DNA from: an uncultured Pelagibacteraceae bacterium
GTDB lineage: Bacteria > Pseudomonadota > Alphaproteobacteria > Pelagibacterales > Pelagibacteraceae
DNA length: 64,000 nucleotides
Reading direction: 5' to 3'
NCBI GenBank assembly: GCA_902547825.1
Contig: CACCPE010000003.1
Location: 24,239 to 88,238, forward strand
The notes below the pieces were generated by a model that saw only the letters and a program-made list of their open reading frames with translations, did no database searches and was not told the DNA's origin. Shown here piece by piece: positions 40,808 through 49,756 of this stretch. How positions within the stretch are numbered: the stretch's first letter is position 1; each line of letters opens with the position of its first letter. The position numbers and the translations under genes are program-made.

Positions 40808-42922
40808 TTAAAATTCTCTGTAGGCTGAAAAGGTTAAACCGTTTTCGTGACCAAAACCGTCTTTTTCGAGTCTATTGAAAATAGATGTTATATTCCATCC
40901 ATTATCAAATATCCAATCAAAACCAGCTTCAAATCTTATACTTGAGCTAAAATGTTTTGAAATTGTTGTACTGTATTGATTTGATGGGGATGACACTAAA
41001 TTTCCTTTTAAAACAGAGTCCTCAGTTAAATCCTCATTATAATCCAGTTTTAAGTGCGGAAGAAGATCTGAATTACTTAAATTAAAACTTCTATTTATTT
41101 TCATTCCAATTGTGGCTGAAGAACTTAATAAATCTCTATCATCAAAACTCATTTTTGAGTTACTTGAACCTTTCTCGGTGTATCCATCAATTTCTGAGTA
41201 TCCAAAGTTAAATTGAGAATAATTAGATATATTGAAAATATTTAAGTCGTTTGAAAAATTATACTTAAAAGCACCAAAGAAATGTCTTGCTTGATTTAAT
41301 CCAATAACATTTAAGTCATTAGCAACATCTACTACTCGGTCTGTATGTTGATCAGTTCGTCCTAAACCAATAAAGGAGTCAAAGTAATTTTGATTATTTA
41401 TCTTTAATGTGTGATACATCATTAAATTTTGACCCCGAGAAGTTGATTTTGTACCATCTAAACTGATGGAGGTTGTAATATCATCATTTCTATAAGCAAA
41501 ACCAAATAAAGAGTTATGATCGTAGTCAATATCTGCTCCTATCACAAAACCATTAGAGTCTGTTTGTCTTCCAAGTTGATCAGATCTAAAATTAAATGAT
41601 CCTTTACTTATTGAACCAGAGGCCCACCAAACCCAATCGTTATATTTATCATCTGAATTATCACTAACCAGATTTACTAGATTTGAAGCCATGTAATCTT
41701 TAATTTTCATTTTTCCAATTATTTCTTTTGAATAGTGTTCAATCAATTTTTTCTCAATATCTTCATTATTAGATTTATCATTTAATACAAATTTTAAATC
41801 TTTCATTTTTAAACTTTGATTATTTTCAAACCTTCTATATTGCTCCATTCTTCTTAAAATTGAGTCTGTAGACTGAGACAAAGAATTTTTTATACTTTCA
41901 TTGTGAGCTTCAACAATCCCCTTTAATTGTTTGTCATCAAAGGCATTATATGTACTTTCGCTTGCCTCGATAGAGTTAATGGTTAGAGTTGTTGTACCAG
42001 AAATAGTAGCTGATTCTCCATCGAGACCTCCGTATTCTATAATGTAAGCAGTTTGAGTGGTAGTATCAGTCGACTTGCCTGGCAAATCATTCCATCTACC
42101 ACTAGCAGTATAAAATTGACCGACTTCTTCTTCACCTGAGTTGTTAGGCTCGCTACCATTCCAATTACTGTAGGAATACCCATCATCAACTGTACATCCA
42201 GCAACTTCACCATCACAAAAATAAGTTTTGCCTGCCTCTGGTCCTGTTACCCACTGCCAATGACCTTCATTTGTATCTCCTGTTGTTTGATCATTGGCGT
42301 CTGAAGACCCAATCCAAGAGTCTGCATTAACTTTTGCTTTTATAAAAGCATTTTCACCAGCACTTGTAATTGTTACTAGGTATCCTGTTAATCCTTTGTA
42401 CGTTGAAGCAGCAGCTAAAGCTTTTGCCTGTCTCCATGTTTTAGTAGCAGATACTACCTCATAATAATGTCCTGTACCTGAATAATAGTTTGTTCCCGCA
42501 GGAGTTACAGCTACCGTTACTGTTGGTGAACCTGCAGTTCCATCACCTTTAAAAGCCAAAGTTGCTAAAGCTGTATTTATATTAGCTTGCGTTCCTCTAA
42601 AACCTATTTCAGTTAAACTATTACCATTACAATCTGACGGTTCAGCAGCATTATCTGCGCTGTAGCCACAATACCCTGAAGCTTGTAATAAACTCGAGGT
42701 AGTTGTAATTTTTACATTTCCATCTGACGCTACCACCGTAACTAACAATGTTCCTGTGAAACCACTTATACTTGGCGTCGTCCCAGAGTCAGCAAGAGTG
42801 ACAAAGTCTGAAGTATCAGCCGTTAAACTTGATGGCATCGTAACGGTTTCTGCCAACAAAAACTTAGGACAAATCAAAAAAGTAGCTAATACAGCTTTTA
42901 TAAAAGTATCTTTAAAATTCAT
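40808..42922 (-). CDS. Autotransporter with a C-type lectin-like passenger domain
   Basis: The passenger contains a C-type lectin-like domain: YYEVVSATKTWRQAKALA at its start, TGYLVTITSAGENAFI, WIGSSDAND, then the calcium/sugar motif EPN (SEPNNSGEE) and WND (GRWNDLPG) near its end. EPN is the mannose-type signature in animal lectins. Before it lies a repeat-like adhesin segment with FTGTLLVTVVASDGNVKITT. A linker with STDSILRRMEQYRR joins a C-terminal beta-barrel of about 270 residues ending in Phe. The start at 42922 (MNFKDTFIKAVLATFLICP) gives a clean signal peptide; upstream in-frame ATGs at 42943 and 42997 are possible. It probably displays a sugar-binding domain on the cell surface. Confidence 0.82.
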   Translation of the reverse strand: MNFKDTFIKAVLATFLICPKFLLAETVTMPSSLTADTSDFVTLADSGTTPSISGFTGTLLVTVVASDGNVKITTTSSLLQASGYCGYSADNAAEPSDCNGNSLTEIGFRGTQANINTALATLAFKGDGTAGSPTVTVAVTPAGTNYYSGTGHYYEVVSATKTWRQAKALAAASTYKGLTGYLVTITSAGENAFIKAKVNADSWIGSSDANDQTTGDTNEGHWQWVTGPEAGKTYFCDGEVAGCTVDDGYSYSNWNGSEPNNSGEEEVGQFYTASGRWNDLPGKSTDTTTQTAYIIEYGGLDGESATISGTTTLTINSIEASESTYNAFDDKQLKGIVEAHNESIKNSLSQSTDSILRRMEQYRRFENNQSLKMKDLKFVLNDKSNNEDIEKKLIEHYSKEIIGKMKIKDYMASNLVNLVSDNSDDKYNDWVWWASGSISKGSFNFRSDQLGRQTDSNGFVIGADIDYDHNSLFGFAYRNDDITTSISLDGTKSTSRGQNLMMYHTLKINNQNYFDSFIGLGRTDQHTDRVVDVANDLNVIGLNQARHFFGAFKYNFSNDLNIFNISNYSQFNFGYSEIDGYTEKGSSNSKMSFDDRDLLSSSATIGMKINRSFNLSNSDLLPHLKLDYNEDLTEDSVLKGNLVSSPSNQYSTTISKHFSSSIRFEAGFDWIFDNGWNITSIFNRLEKDGFGHENGLTFSAYREF

Positions 42923-43041
42923 AAAAAAAAAATTTATAGCCATTTTTATATATTTATGAAAGAAAACAACCAAAAATTTATTAAAGTAAAACCTCAATTA
43001 TTTGTTATAAGCTGCGTTATTTAGGACTAACTGATATGATT

Positions 43042-46000
43042 TTAATCAATTTCTCTCCAGTACTCTGTTTGAACTGTACCTGTCCCCCCGCTAGCTTGTG
43101 ATTTTCCAGTAATAATATTACCAGTAGATGTAAATCCTTCACCAATATTTTCTTTTGGTTTCCCAGCAATTCCGATGTAAAGATTATCTCCTTGTACAAC
43201 TACTTTTGATAAAACTCCTTTACCCATATTTATATTAAAAATAGATTGACCACATTTTGTATCGTAAGCACCTAATATCGCCTCTCCCTGATCACATTTT
43301 TTTAGACCCATAGCTGGTTGATAAATCGGGGCGTACACTCTATCTTTATCAATTGTTGTTTCAGCTGATAATTTTCTTTCATTTAAATCCACATACCAAC
43401 CTTTGTCAGAACTTGTAGGGCAGGTTGGAAAAGTTTTACATTTTTGGACATTTATTGTCGGATTAACCTGTCTAAAATTTGGAAAATCGATGTCTTTAAT
43501 TCCATAAAGTCTATTTTGTATTCCGTTTTGTTGCTCTTGTAAATGTTGAGTGTTCCCAGTTCCAAAATATAGCCAAAGATTACCATCGTTAAATGTCATC
43601 ACCGGTCTATTATACAAATATCGTCCATTTGTTGTATTTGACTCAGAGTCAAATAATGTTGTTTTTTCAAAAAGCGTTCCTTGATCTGTGAGATTTATTT
43701 TAGTTATCTTACCCTCTAAATCAGCAACGTATGCCATCGCACCAAAATAATTTGCTTTAGAGGTTCCATCTGGAGTTATCAAACTAATGTCTGCAGGAAC
43801 AGAGTTGACGATATCGTTAACATCAACAAGATCTAGTATCAAAATTCCTTGGGGAGCAGAGTCTAAAGTCAACTTTAGATTATTTATTATATCACCATTC
43901 TCGTCACCTGTGATCGCGTATTTTATACCTCCGTGACCAGACAGACGAGGCTTTACTATTTGAGTGTTATAAGACTGCAATCCCCAGTTTGCTAGGGAAA
44001 ATTCTGTTTGAGTATTATTTGGAACTAAACCCTTAACATAACTATGAATAATATTTGCTTGATCATATAGGTCAATCACTTTTATCAGTCTTCCCTCGTT
44101 TTCAATATCCATTACAAATACTGCTGAACCTACATCGGGATTAACACCACCATTATATCCCGCCCCAAACACTGCTACCCATTTTTGTTTTCCGTTAATT
44201 TTAAGTCTAATTATCCTTGGTGTTGACCAAGTTTCTCCAAGTTTTCTATAATCCAGGTCGCTTTGAATTACTCCTCCAGCGTATCCATAACTTTGAACAT
44301 TACCTGTATTATCCCAATGATGTATTTGTTTATCGATTGGATTATTTTCAATTGCAAATAACTGTTTTGGATTATTAGCATCAGTGATATCAAGTGCAAA
44401 TATACCATGCCCCCCTGCTCCAAGACCGCTTAATAAAATTGTTCTCCATCTTGGATTATTAACGTTATCATTTGGAGTATCATCTATAAATACATCTTTA
44501 ACTACCGGTGATCCATCTACTCCATATATCGGGTTAGTAGCGTTTGCTTTATTCGATGGTATTCTCTCTAAATTACCTAACACCATTGGCGGTATAAAAC
44601 CCCAAAGTTCCTCTCCGTCGGAAGTTTTAAATGCATGGAGGATCCCATTGTTAGCACCAGCATAAAGCAACTCTGTTCTGAATGCACAAGGACCTCCACA
44701 GCTTGATCCAGTTTTAAAGTTATTATAATTATTATCTATTCTATATTTAACTTCAGTCTTGTCATAATTTGAAGCACTGCTAGCAACCGTAGATGCCTCT
44801 GGAGGACCTACCACTATTAAGTTAGAGTGATAAATATCAGCTAATTTGTGAATGGTAGTTGTTGAGCTATCAGAATCCTGATCGTAGGTATCTAAACCCC
44901 TGATAAAATTTATAAGATTGTCCGTATCGTCATCTGTTGCTGCAGGCGTATTTGGAAAAATGAGACCTTTCAATTCAGATCTATTACTTGTCACAAAATT
45001 ATTTAATCCTGTCGTTGAAAGCCCAACAGTCCATATATTTCTACTATTTGAAGATTTATTATTTAATTTTGTAGCCGCATCCCACTGTTCAGGACCAAAT
45101 TGACCGTTTGTCTCTAACTTGTATTTTTTTACGCTTCCTTTCCATTGAATATTTTTTTCATATTCGAATGTCGATTGATAAACAAAATTATTTCTTTGAA
45201 CATCTGACATTACAGCTGGAGTTGTAAATGTTAATCTTCCTGAGATAGCTCGTTTTATGGCATCAGTTAATTGTGAAAGTAATTGGGCTTCATTATCTGC
45301 AAACATCGGAGCGTTTGTTTGTCCTGCAGTAGCTAGAGATTGGTAATTTGGTTGAGCGCCACTTCCAACATTAAATCCAACGGCAAAAGTTTTTATCTTC
45401 CCAACGTTACCTTTACCATCGCTAAGTCCCGCAGCCATTTGTCTAGCACGACTATTAACTTGGCCAGGCTGCATCCATTGACCATCACTTATAACAATTA
45501 GGTAGTTTGCCGAACATTCCAAAGTCCAATCTGGAACTCTACCATTGACAAATTGATTTCGCATTTTATTTAAGGCATTTTTTAAATCTGTCCCTCCATC
45601 AGCCCTTATTCCGTCTACATTAGTGAATATTCTACTAGCACCATTGGCGCTGATTGGTACTCTTATTCTAGTTCTAGAGTTTCTTGGACTCCCCCACTCC
45701 ATTAAGCCAAAATACGCTCCAGATGTAAGATCGGTATTAGACACAATTTTCTTAATCACTCTTTTAGCTGCAGCAATTCTCGTTCCACCTCCACCTGCCT
45801 CAATTAATACGTCACCGTTAATATCAAACTTTTTGAAAACAAGATTACGAAAGTCTGCGATATAAATATTATCGTTACTATCTATCTCAATTCCACGCGG
45901 AGCTCTAAACTGAGATGATGCTTGACCAAAACCTCCTACCAAAACAGTTTCTGCACAAGTAGTCATGTTTATTTTTATTACTTGATGCCGTCTATCAGAT

Positions 46001-46794
46001 AAATAATAGGCATTGCCTGCGCTATCCCAAGCTACATCAGTAGGGAAATTTGCATTACAAGTTCTAACACGATTAGAACTGTAAGGACTGTTTTCAGCAA
46101 TTAATTGATGGCCTGATCTTTTTGCCAACCTCAATTCTCTTTGACCATTATTAGCATACAGCAATTCAGAGCCGTTATTATTAAAGCTCATTCCCCAAGA
46201 CCAGTTATTTCCTCCACCTTCATTATTGTAAACGTTTCCTCCACTATTAATACTAAGATCTTTATTATAACTTGCTATTCTAAGATCACGGCCAGCACCT
46301 GCCACCCAAATGTATCCAGCTCCAGCAGATATTGCTCTTGGCCTTTCTCGTAGAGTGCCCATAACACTTGCGGTCGCTACACAATTTCCATTTAAATCTA
46401 ATTTTACAATTCTACCGTTTTGAGTGTCAGCAACGTATACGTGTCCGTCATACACTTCGAATTGAAATGCATTATACCATTGATTGCAACCCGAACCCGT
46501 TGAACCAAATCTAGTAAGTAAATTTCCATCTGCATCAAATTTTGCGATTCGATCACGCAAATATTCTAAAACATAAATATTTCCATTACTGTCAACATTG
46601 ACATCTAAAGGTAGTTCTAAAAAAGATGTTCTATCGGCTGGATTATCCATACTCCCGGAGTTATCTAGCATAATCATAATATTTGCTGGTAAATCAGATG
46701 TACCTGTACCCGGAGGGGGATTTTTGGCATATAAATTTGAAAAAAATAAAATACCTATGAATATATGGACTATTCTTTTTGTGAGTCTTCCCAT
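43042..46794 (-). CDS. pilY1: PilY1-like pilus tip adhesin with an NHL-type propeller inside its vWA domain
   Basis: PilY1 is the calcium-dependent tip and priming protein of type IV pili. After a signal peptide (1-23) the vWA MIDAS motif DNSGS (44-48) appears, but helix 1 of the domain (TRIAAAKRVIKKIV) resumes only at 338. Between them, residues 60-335 hold NHL-like repeats (PLDVNVDSNGNIYVLEYLRDR, PTDVAWDSAGNAYYLSD, PRGIEIDSNDNIYIADF). The vWA then continues with the MIDAS Thr402 (GGTDLKNAL) and Asp437 (VISDGQW). The C-terminal half is the PilY1 propeller (LLYAGANNGILHAFKTSDGEE, GLGAGGHGIFALD). 1250 residues. It is last in the leftward pil operon and overlaps the preceding gene by 25 bp. Confidence 0.9.
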   Translation of the reverse strand: MGRLTKRIVHIFIGILFFSNLYAKNPPPGTGTSDLPANIMIMLDNSGSMDNPADRTSFLELPLDVNVDSNGNIYVLEYLRDRIAKFDADGNLLTRFGSTGSGCNQWYNAFQFEVYDGHVYVADTQNGRIVKLDLNGNCVATASVMGTLRERPRAISAGAGYIWVAGAGRDLRIASYNKDLSINSGGNVYNNEGGGNNWSWGMSFNNNGSELLYANNGQRELRLAKRSGHQLIAENSPYSSNRVRTCNANFPTDVAWDSAGNAYYLSDRRHQVIKINMTTCAETVLVGGFGQASSQFRAPRGIEIDSNDNIYIADFRNLVFKKFDINGDVLIEAGGGGTRIAAAKRVIKKIVSNTDLTSGAYFGLMEWGSPRNSRTRIRVPISANGASRIFTNVDGIRADGGTDLKNALNKMRNQFVNGRVPDWTLECSANYLIVISDGQWMQPGQVNSRARQMAAGLSDGKGNVGKIKTFAVGFNVGSGAQPNYQSLATAGQTNAPMFADNEAQLLSQLTDAIKRAISGRLTFTTPAVMSDVQRNNFVYQSTFEYEKNIQWKGSVKKYKLETNGQFGPEQWDAATKLNNKSSNSRNIWTVGLSTTGLNNFVTSNRSELKGLIFPNTPAATDDDTDNLINFIRGLDTYDQDSDSSTTTIHKLADIYHSNLIVVGPPEASTVASSASNYDKTEVKYRIDNNYNNFKTGSSCGGPCAFRTELLYAGANNGILHAFKTSDGEELWGFIPPMVLGNLERIPSNKANATNPIYGVDGSPVVKDVFIDDTPNDNVNNPRWRTILLSGLGAGGHGIFALDITDANNPKQLFAIENNPIDKQIHHWDNTGNVQSYGYAGGVIQSDLDYRKLGETWSTPRIIRLKINGKQKWVAVFGAGYNGGVNPDVGSAVFVMDIENEGRLIKVIDLYDQANIIHSYVKGLVPNNTQTEFSLANWGLQSYNTQIVKPRLSGHGGIKYAITGDENGDIINNLKLTLDSAPQGILILDLVDVNDIVNSVPADISLITPDGTSKANYFGAMAYVADLEGKITKINLTDQGTLFEKTTLFDSESNTTNGRYLYNRPVMTFNDGNLWLYFGTGNTQHLQEQQNGIQNRLYGIKDIDFPNFRQVNPTINVQKCKTFPTCPTSSDKGWYVDLNERKLSAETTIDKDRVYAPIYQPAMGLKKCDQGEAILGAYDTKCGQSIFNINMGKGVLSKVVVQGDNLYIGIAGKPKENIGEGFTSTGNIITGKSQASGGTGTVQTEYWREID

Positions 46795-47294
46795 TTTCCT
46801 ACCTTTTCATAATAGTCAGCTATATTGTTAAAATATAACTTATTTAAAATTCTTAAATTCTCAGCGTGTCCATCTGGTATATCAAAAACTGCATATGTTA
46901 TAAGTTCATTTCCTTTTTCCCACGAATAGCTTCCTCGCCAGTCGTTTACCTGAACTTTTTTGGGTAAATCAAACTTTCCATATTTTTGCATAGCATGATC
47001 CATAAGATTTCGATCATTTTGAAGTATTCTTATTAGGTCAATTCTAACTAATTTATTCTCAATAAAAAAATATTCAAGTTTTGAAAACTTTAACTTTTCA
47101 TCGTTACAAATTTCATTAATTGGAATTATTACACTTTCTCCCCCAAACGTATCTGGAAAAGATATAGGTGGCACCTCACTTTTTGCGAAAATAGCGTCTT
47201 TTGAGTCACCAAAATTAGAAAATTCGTAATCACAAGCGTTAGCATTAACAACGCTAAAAATTAATATAGTAAATATTACACAAATTCTTCTCAT
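46770..47294 (-). CDS. Secreted protein of unknown function in the minor pilin operon
   Basis: A 174-residue protein with a signal peptide (about 1-20, cut near NANACDYE) and two Cys in the mature part that could pair. There is no prepilin cleavage motif and no family I recognise. Motif-like landmarks are GGESVIIPINEICNDEKL and WRGSYSWEKGNELITYAVFD. Its place between pilX and pilY1, abutting the first and overlapping the second, argues for a role in assembling or anchoring the pilus tip; PilE occupies a comparable slot in gammaproteobacterial clusters but looks quite different. Confidence 0.6.
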   Translation of the reverse strand: MRRICVIFTILIFSVVNANACDYEFSNFGDSKDAIFAKSEVPPISFPDTFGGESVIIPINEICNDEKLKFSKLEYFFIENKLVRIDLIRILQNDRNLMDHAMQKYGKFDLPKKVQVNDWRGSYSWEKGNELITYAVFDIPDGHAENLRILNKLYFNNIADYYEKVGKWEDSQKE

Positions 47295-47888
47295 TTAATT
47301 TACCACTGATACAGTTGATTGTAACACTGTTATTACATTACTCTCAGAGTCTTGACCACAAGAGTAAATATTATAGAAAACAGACTCTGATGTTCCTGAG
47401 TCTTTATAAGTTGTACCCTCTGAAATATCACCACCAGTAGTTCCAGAAACGGTTGAAGTTTTAGCTGTTTGTGTATTGCCGTTTTGATCGGGTGTGTAGG
47501 TTATAAAATACTCATAGCTATAATTTGAAAGTTTGGCATCCTCGCCGGCGATCAAATCACTTAATTTCTTTTTCTCAATTTTATCTTTTATTAACTTTGC
47601 ATTTGACAGTTCTGGAAAAAAAGATGTTTTACAAAAACTTAAATTATTTGGCGCGCTACCCGGCAGAAGATTGGACTGACTAGCTAACCATTTTTTTGCC
47701 TCTGATATTCCTGTTTCTGCAGCATAAAAAGTTTGTTGTTTTATATTTAGATTTCCATTTTTTTTGTGGTCTCCAGCAGCTACAACCATTAACGTTGCAC
47801 CCATTAAAGACATCGCCACAAGCATTAATAATGCTAAAGCGATCGCAAAACCTTTTTCATTTTTTCTTTTTTTATAATTTAACGACAT
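47295..47888 (-). CDS. pilX: PilX-like minor pilin
   Basis: The 197-residue protein has a class III-like leader of about 12 residues ending in Gly before FAIALALLMLVAMSLMGATL, the hydrophobic pilin helix, then the PilX landmark QQTFYAAETGISEAKKWL. Like PilX proteins it lacks Glu5 of the mature pilin. It overlaps pilW by 17 bp and abuts the secreted unknown. In the family, PilX, PilW and PilV form the pilus initiation complex with PilY1. Confidence 0.82.
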   Translation of the reverse strand: MSLNYKKRKNEKGFAIALALLMLVAMSLMGATLMVVAAGDHKKNGNLNIKQQTFYAAETGISEAKKWLASQSNLLPGSAPNNLSFCKTSFFPELSNAKLIKDKIEKKKLSDLIAGEDAKLSNYSYEYFITYTPDQNGNTQTAKTSTVSGTTGGDISEGTTYKDSGTSESVFYNIYSCGQDSESNVITVLQSTVSVVN

Positions 47889-48606
47889 TTCTCAAATATA
47901 CACTTATATAAAATGTTTCCCTTAAATATTTATCTCTCTTGGTAAAATTACCTGCAGTTCCACCATTTAACATCTCAAAAGAAATTGGATTTTTTAATAG
48001 TTCATTTGGTGATCTCACTGTTATATAGACCTCAGCCGTATGAACTTTTGATTGATTGTCAGAACCGACAGTAACGTTATTAACTCTATTTCCATTTTGA
48101 TCATTAAAAAATACTTGAAAATCAGTTGCTTTTGAAACAATTGTTATTGGCTCGCAATTTTTTTGCGTATCAAATCGTTGACAATTCATCCTCATTGGAT
48201 TTCGGACTGGGTTTTCTATACTTTCTCTGACTAAATAAGTTTCACCTGAATTATCCGTTTTAAGAAAGTACTGTATTTCCAATCTATCTCGAGCTGATGT
48301 ATTATACCAAATTCTAAGTTTATCCCCTTTAGTTCCACCATGAGCATCGATTTTTTCAATCCATCTATCCCAAGTTTGTCCAGTTGCGTCTTCATAATTT
48401 ATATTTTTATAACCAGCGTTTCTTAAATCTTTTGCTATCATTTGTAATGATGCTCTTCCTGCCTGGCTCATTTTCGCCTTATCCGTAATTTTTTGGTAAG
48501 TGTTATTAAAAAATATATACGAATAAGTTATAGCAAGTATTGAGATGGCACCAATGACCGTGGCCACCAAGGCTTCAATTAGAGAAAATGCTTTTGTTTT
48601 TCTCAT
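47872..48606 (-). CDS. pilW: PilW-like minor pilin
   Basis: The leader MRKTKA precedes FSLIEALVATVIGAISILAIT, a typical N-methylated pilin helix with Glu5. The body (244 residues) has the PilW-like SQAGRASLQMIAKDLRNAGY segment shortly after the helix. The -1 residue is Ala rather than the usual Gly, so processing by PilD may be less efficient or the enzyme tolerates it. Overlaps pilV by 4 bp. Confidence 0.82.
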   Translation of the reverse strand: MRKTKAFSLIEALVATVIGAISILAITYSYIFFNNTYQKITDKAKMSQAGRASLQMIAKDLRNAGYKNINYEDATGQTWDRWIEKIDAHGGTKGDKLRIWYNTSARDRLEIQYFLKTDNSGETYLVRESIENPVRNPMRMNCQRFDTQKNCEPITIVSKATDFQVFFNDQNGNRVNNVTVGSDNQSKVHTAEVYITVRSPNELLKNPISFEMLNGGTAGNFTKRDKYLRETFYISVYLRNVVKL

Positions 48607-49064
48607 TTCACAACTACTCCGATAAACTTCTCTTTTTTACCATTGCCAGATCTAAATTTAAATTTAACCGAGGTTCTTTCAAAACTAGAATTTATAGTAG
48701 CCTCTTTAGAGTCTAACATTTCACAAGGAAGCTTCTTAAACTGATCATTAATTTTAAGTTGATTTTCTTGCATAAAATGTTTAGCCCACTTTGCTTTAGC
48801 TTTGTCTGCTAATGATCCAGCAGCACTATAATTTTTAGTACATTGTTGAGAAAAGTTGTAATTAGATGCGTTATTTGGATCCCCAATAATATCTTCTACT
48901 GCCGTTTCAGATAAAAAATTGATTTTATTTGCATCTAGAGACCTATCAATAGAAGTTGTTGCGTAACTAATCATTTGATTAACTCCAATGAAACCAATAC
49001 CAACTATGACTAGACAAACTAAAGACTCTATTAAACTAACACCCTTTATCTTGTTTTTATCCAT
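48603..49064 (-). CDS. pilV: PilV-like minor pilin
   Basis: A 153-residue pilin-like protein with leader MDKNKIKG and mature start VSLIESLVCLVIVGIGFIGV, including Glu5. Val replaces the usual Phe at +1. The rest (two Cys in SQQCTKNYS and LPCEML) is weakly conserved, as in PilV. Position between a FimU/GspH-like gene and pilW supports the name. Confidence 0.78.
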   Translation of the reverse strand: MDKNKIKGVSLIESLVCLVIVGIGFIGVNQMISYATTSIDRSLDANKINFLSETAVEDIIGDPNNASNYNFSQQCTKNYSAAGSLADKAKAKWAKHFMQENQLKINDQFKKLPCEMLDSKEATINSSFERTSVKFKFRSGNGKKEKFIGVVVK

Positions 49065-49756
49065 CTGGAAGTTGATGAGTTATATTTAAATAAATTTACA
49101 TTTAATGAACGATCCATTTGCAAAACATATCTATTATCTGCAGTTGAAGAATTGTTACATTTTGGACCGCTTCCACTACCACGATAATGATCAGATGTAT
49201 TTGATCTTGAGCAAATCATTATGAAAGCATCTTGGTTGTTTCCATTATTATCCATAACCGTAAAATGATTTGTGCCAGGATCAATTATAGCATTTTTTGA
49301 TAAAAACATCCTCGAATTCATCCAGTGCCAAGTATCTCCACTCCATTGAAATTGTCCTGAATTCTCTTTTACCCAATTGGAGTAATCAATTGTTTCCAAA
49401 CAACATGGACCCATCTTATAATGATTTAAATAACTCTTTCCGCCAGTGTTTCCATCGTTTCTTCTTGTCCAACCAGGTGCAGGAACCTTCATTTGAGTAG
49501 CATATTCTTCTTGTGTCATATGCCATAGTTCCATATTCGTGTAAAAACCAATTACAATAATAGGATATTTACCAGAATTTACTTCATCTTTTCTATCCTC
49601 GATGTATTGCACAAGTCTATTCACCTCTTTTTTCACCTCTCTTTCAGTTAACCATTGATCTACTTTTGGATAACCAAATACTGCCAAAACGGCAAAAATT
49701 GTTATAACAACTAATAATTCTATAATTGAAAATGCTTTATTGTTTCGCATCAACAT
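49046..49756 (-). CDS. FimU/GspH-like minor pilin
   Basis: The leader MLMRNNKA is followed by FSIIELLVVITIFAVLAVFG with Glu5 and then YPKVDQWLTEREVKKEVNRL, the layout of FimU/GspH pseudopilins. At 236 residues it is longer than most FimU proteins; the C-terminal part is rich in aromatic and Cys residues (GPCCLETIDYSNW). Ala at -1, as in the PilW-like protein. Overlaps pilT by 20 bp and pilV by 19 bp. Confidence 0.75.
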   Translation of the reverse strand: MLMRNNKAFSIIELLVVITIFAVLAVFGYPKVDQWLTEREVKKEVNRLVQYIEDRKDEVNSGKYPIIVIGFYTNMELWHMTQEEYATQMKVPAPGWTRRNDGNTGGKSYLNHYKMGPCCLETIDYSNWVKENSGQFQWSGDTWHWMNSRMFLSKNAIIDPGTNHFTVMDNNGNNQDAFIMICSRSNTSDHYRGSGSGPKCNNSSTADNRYVLQMDRSLNVNLFKYNSSTSRWIKTR

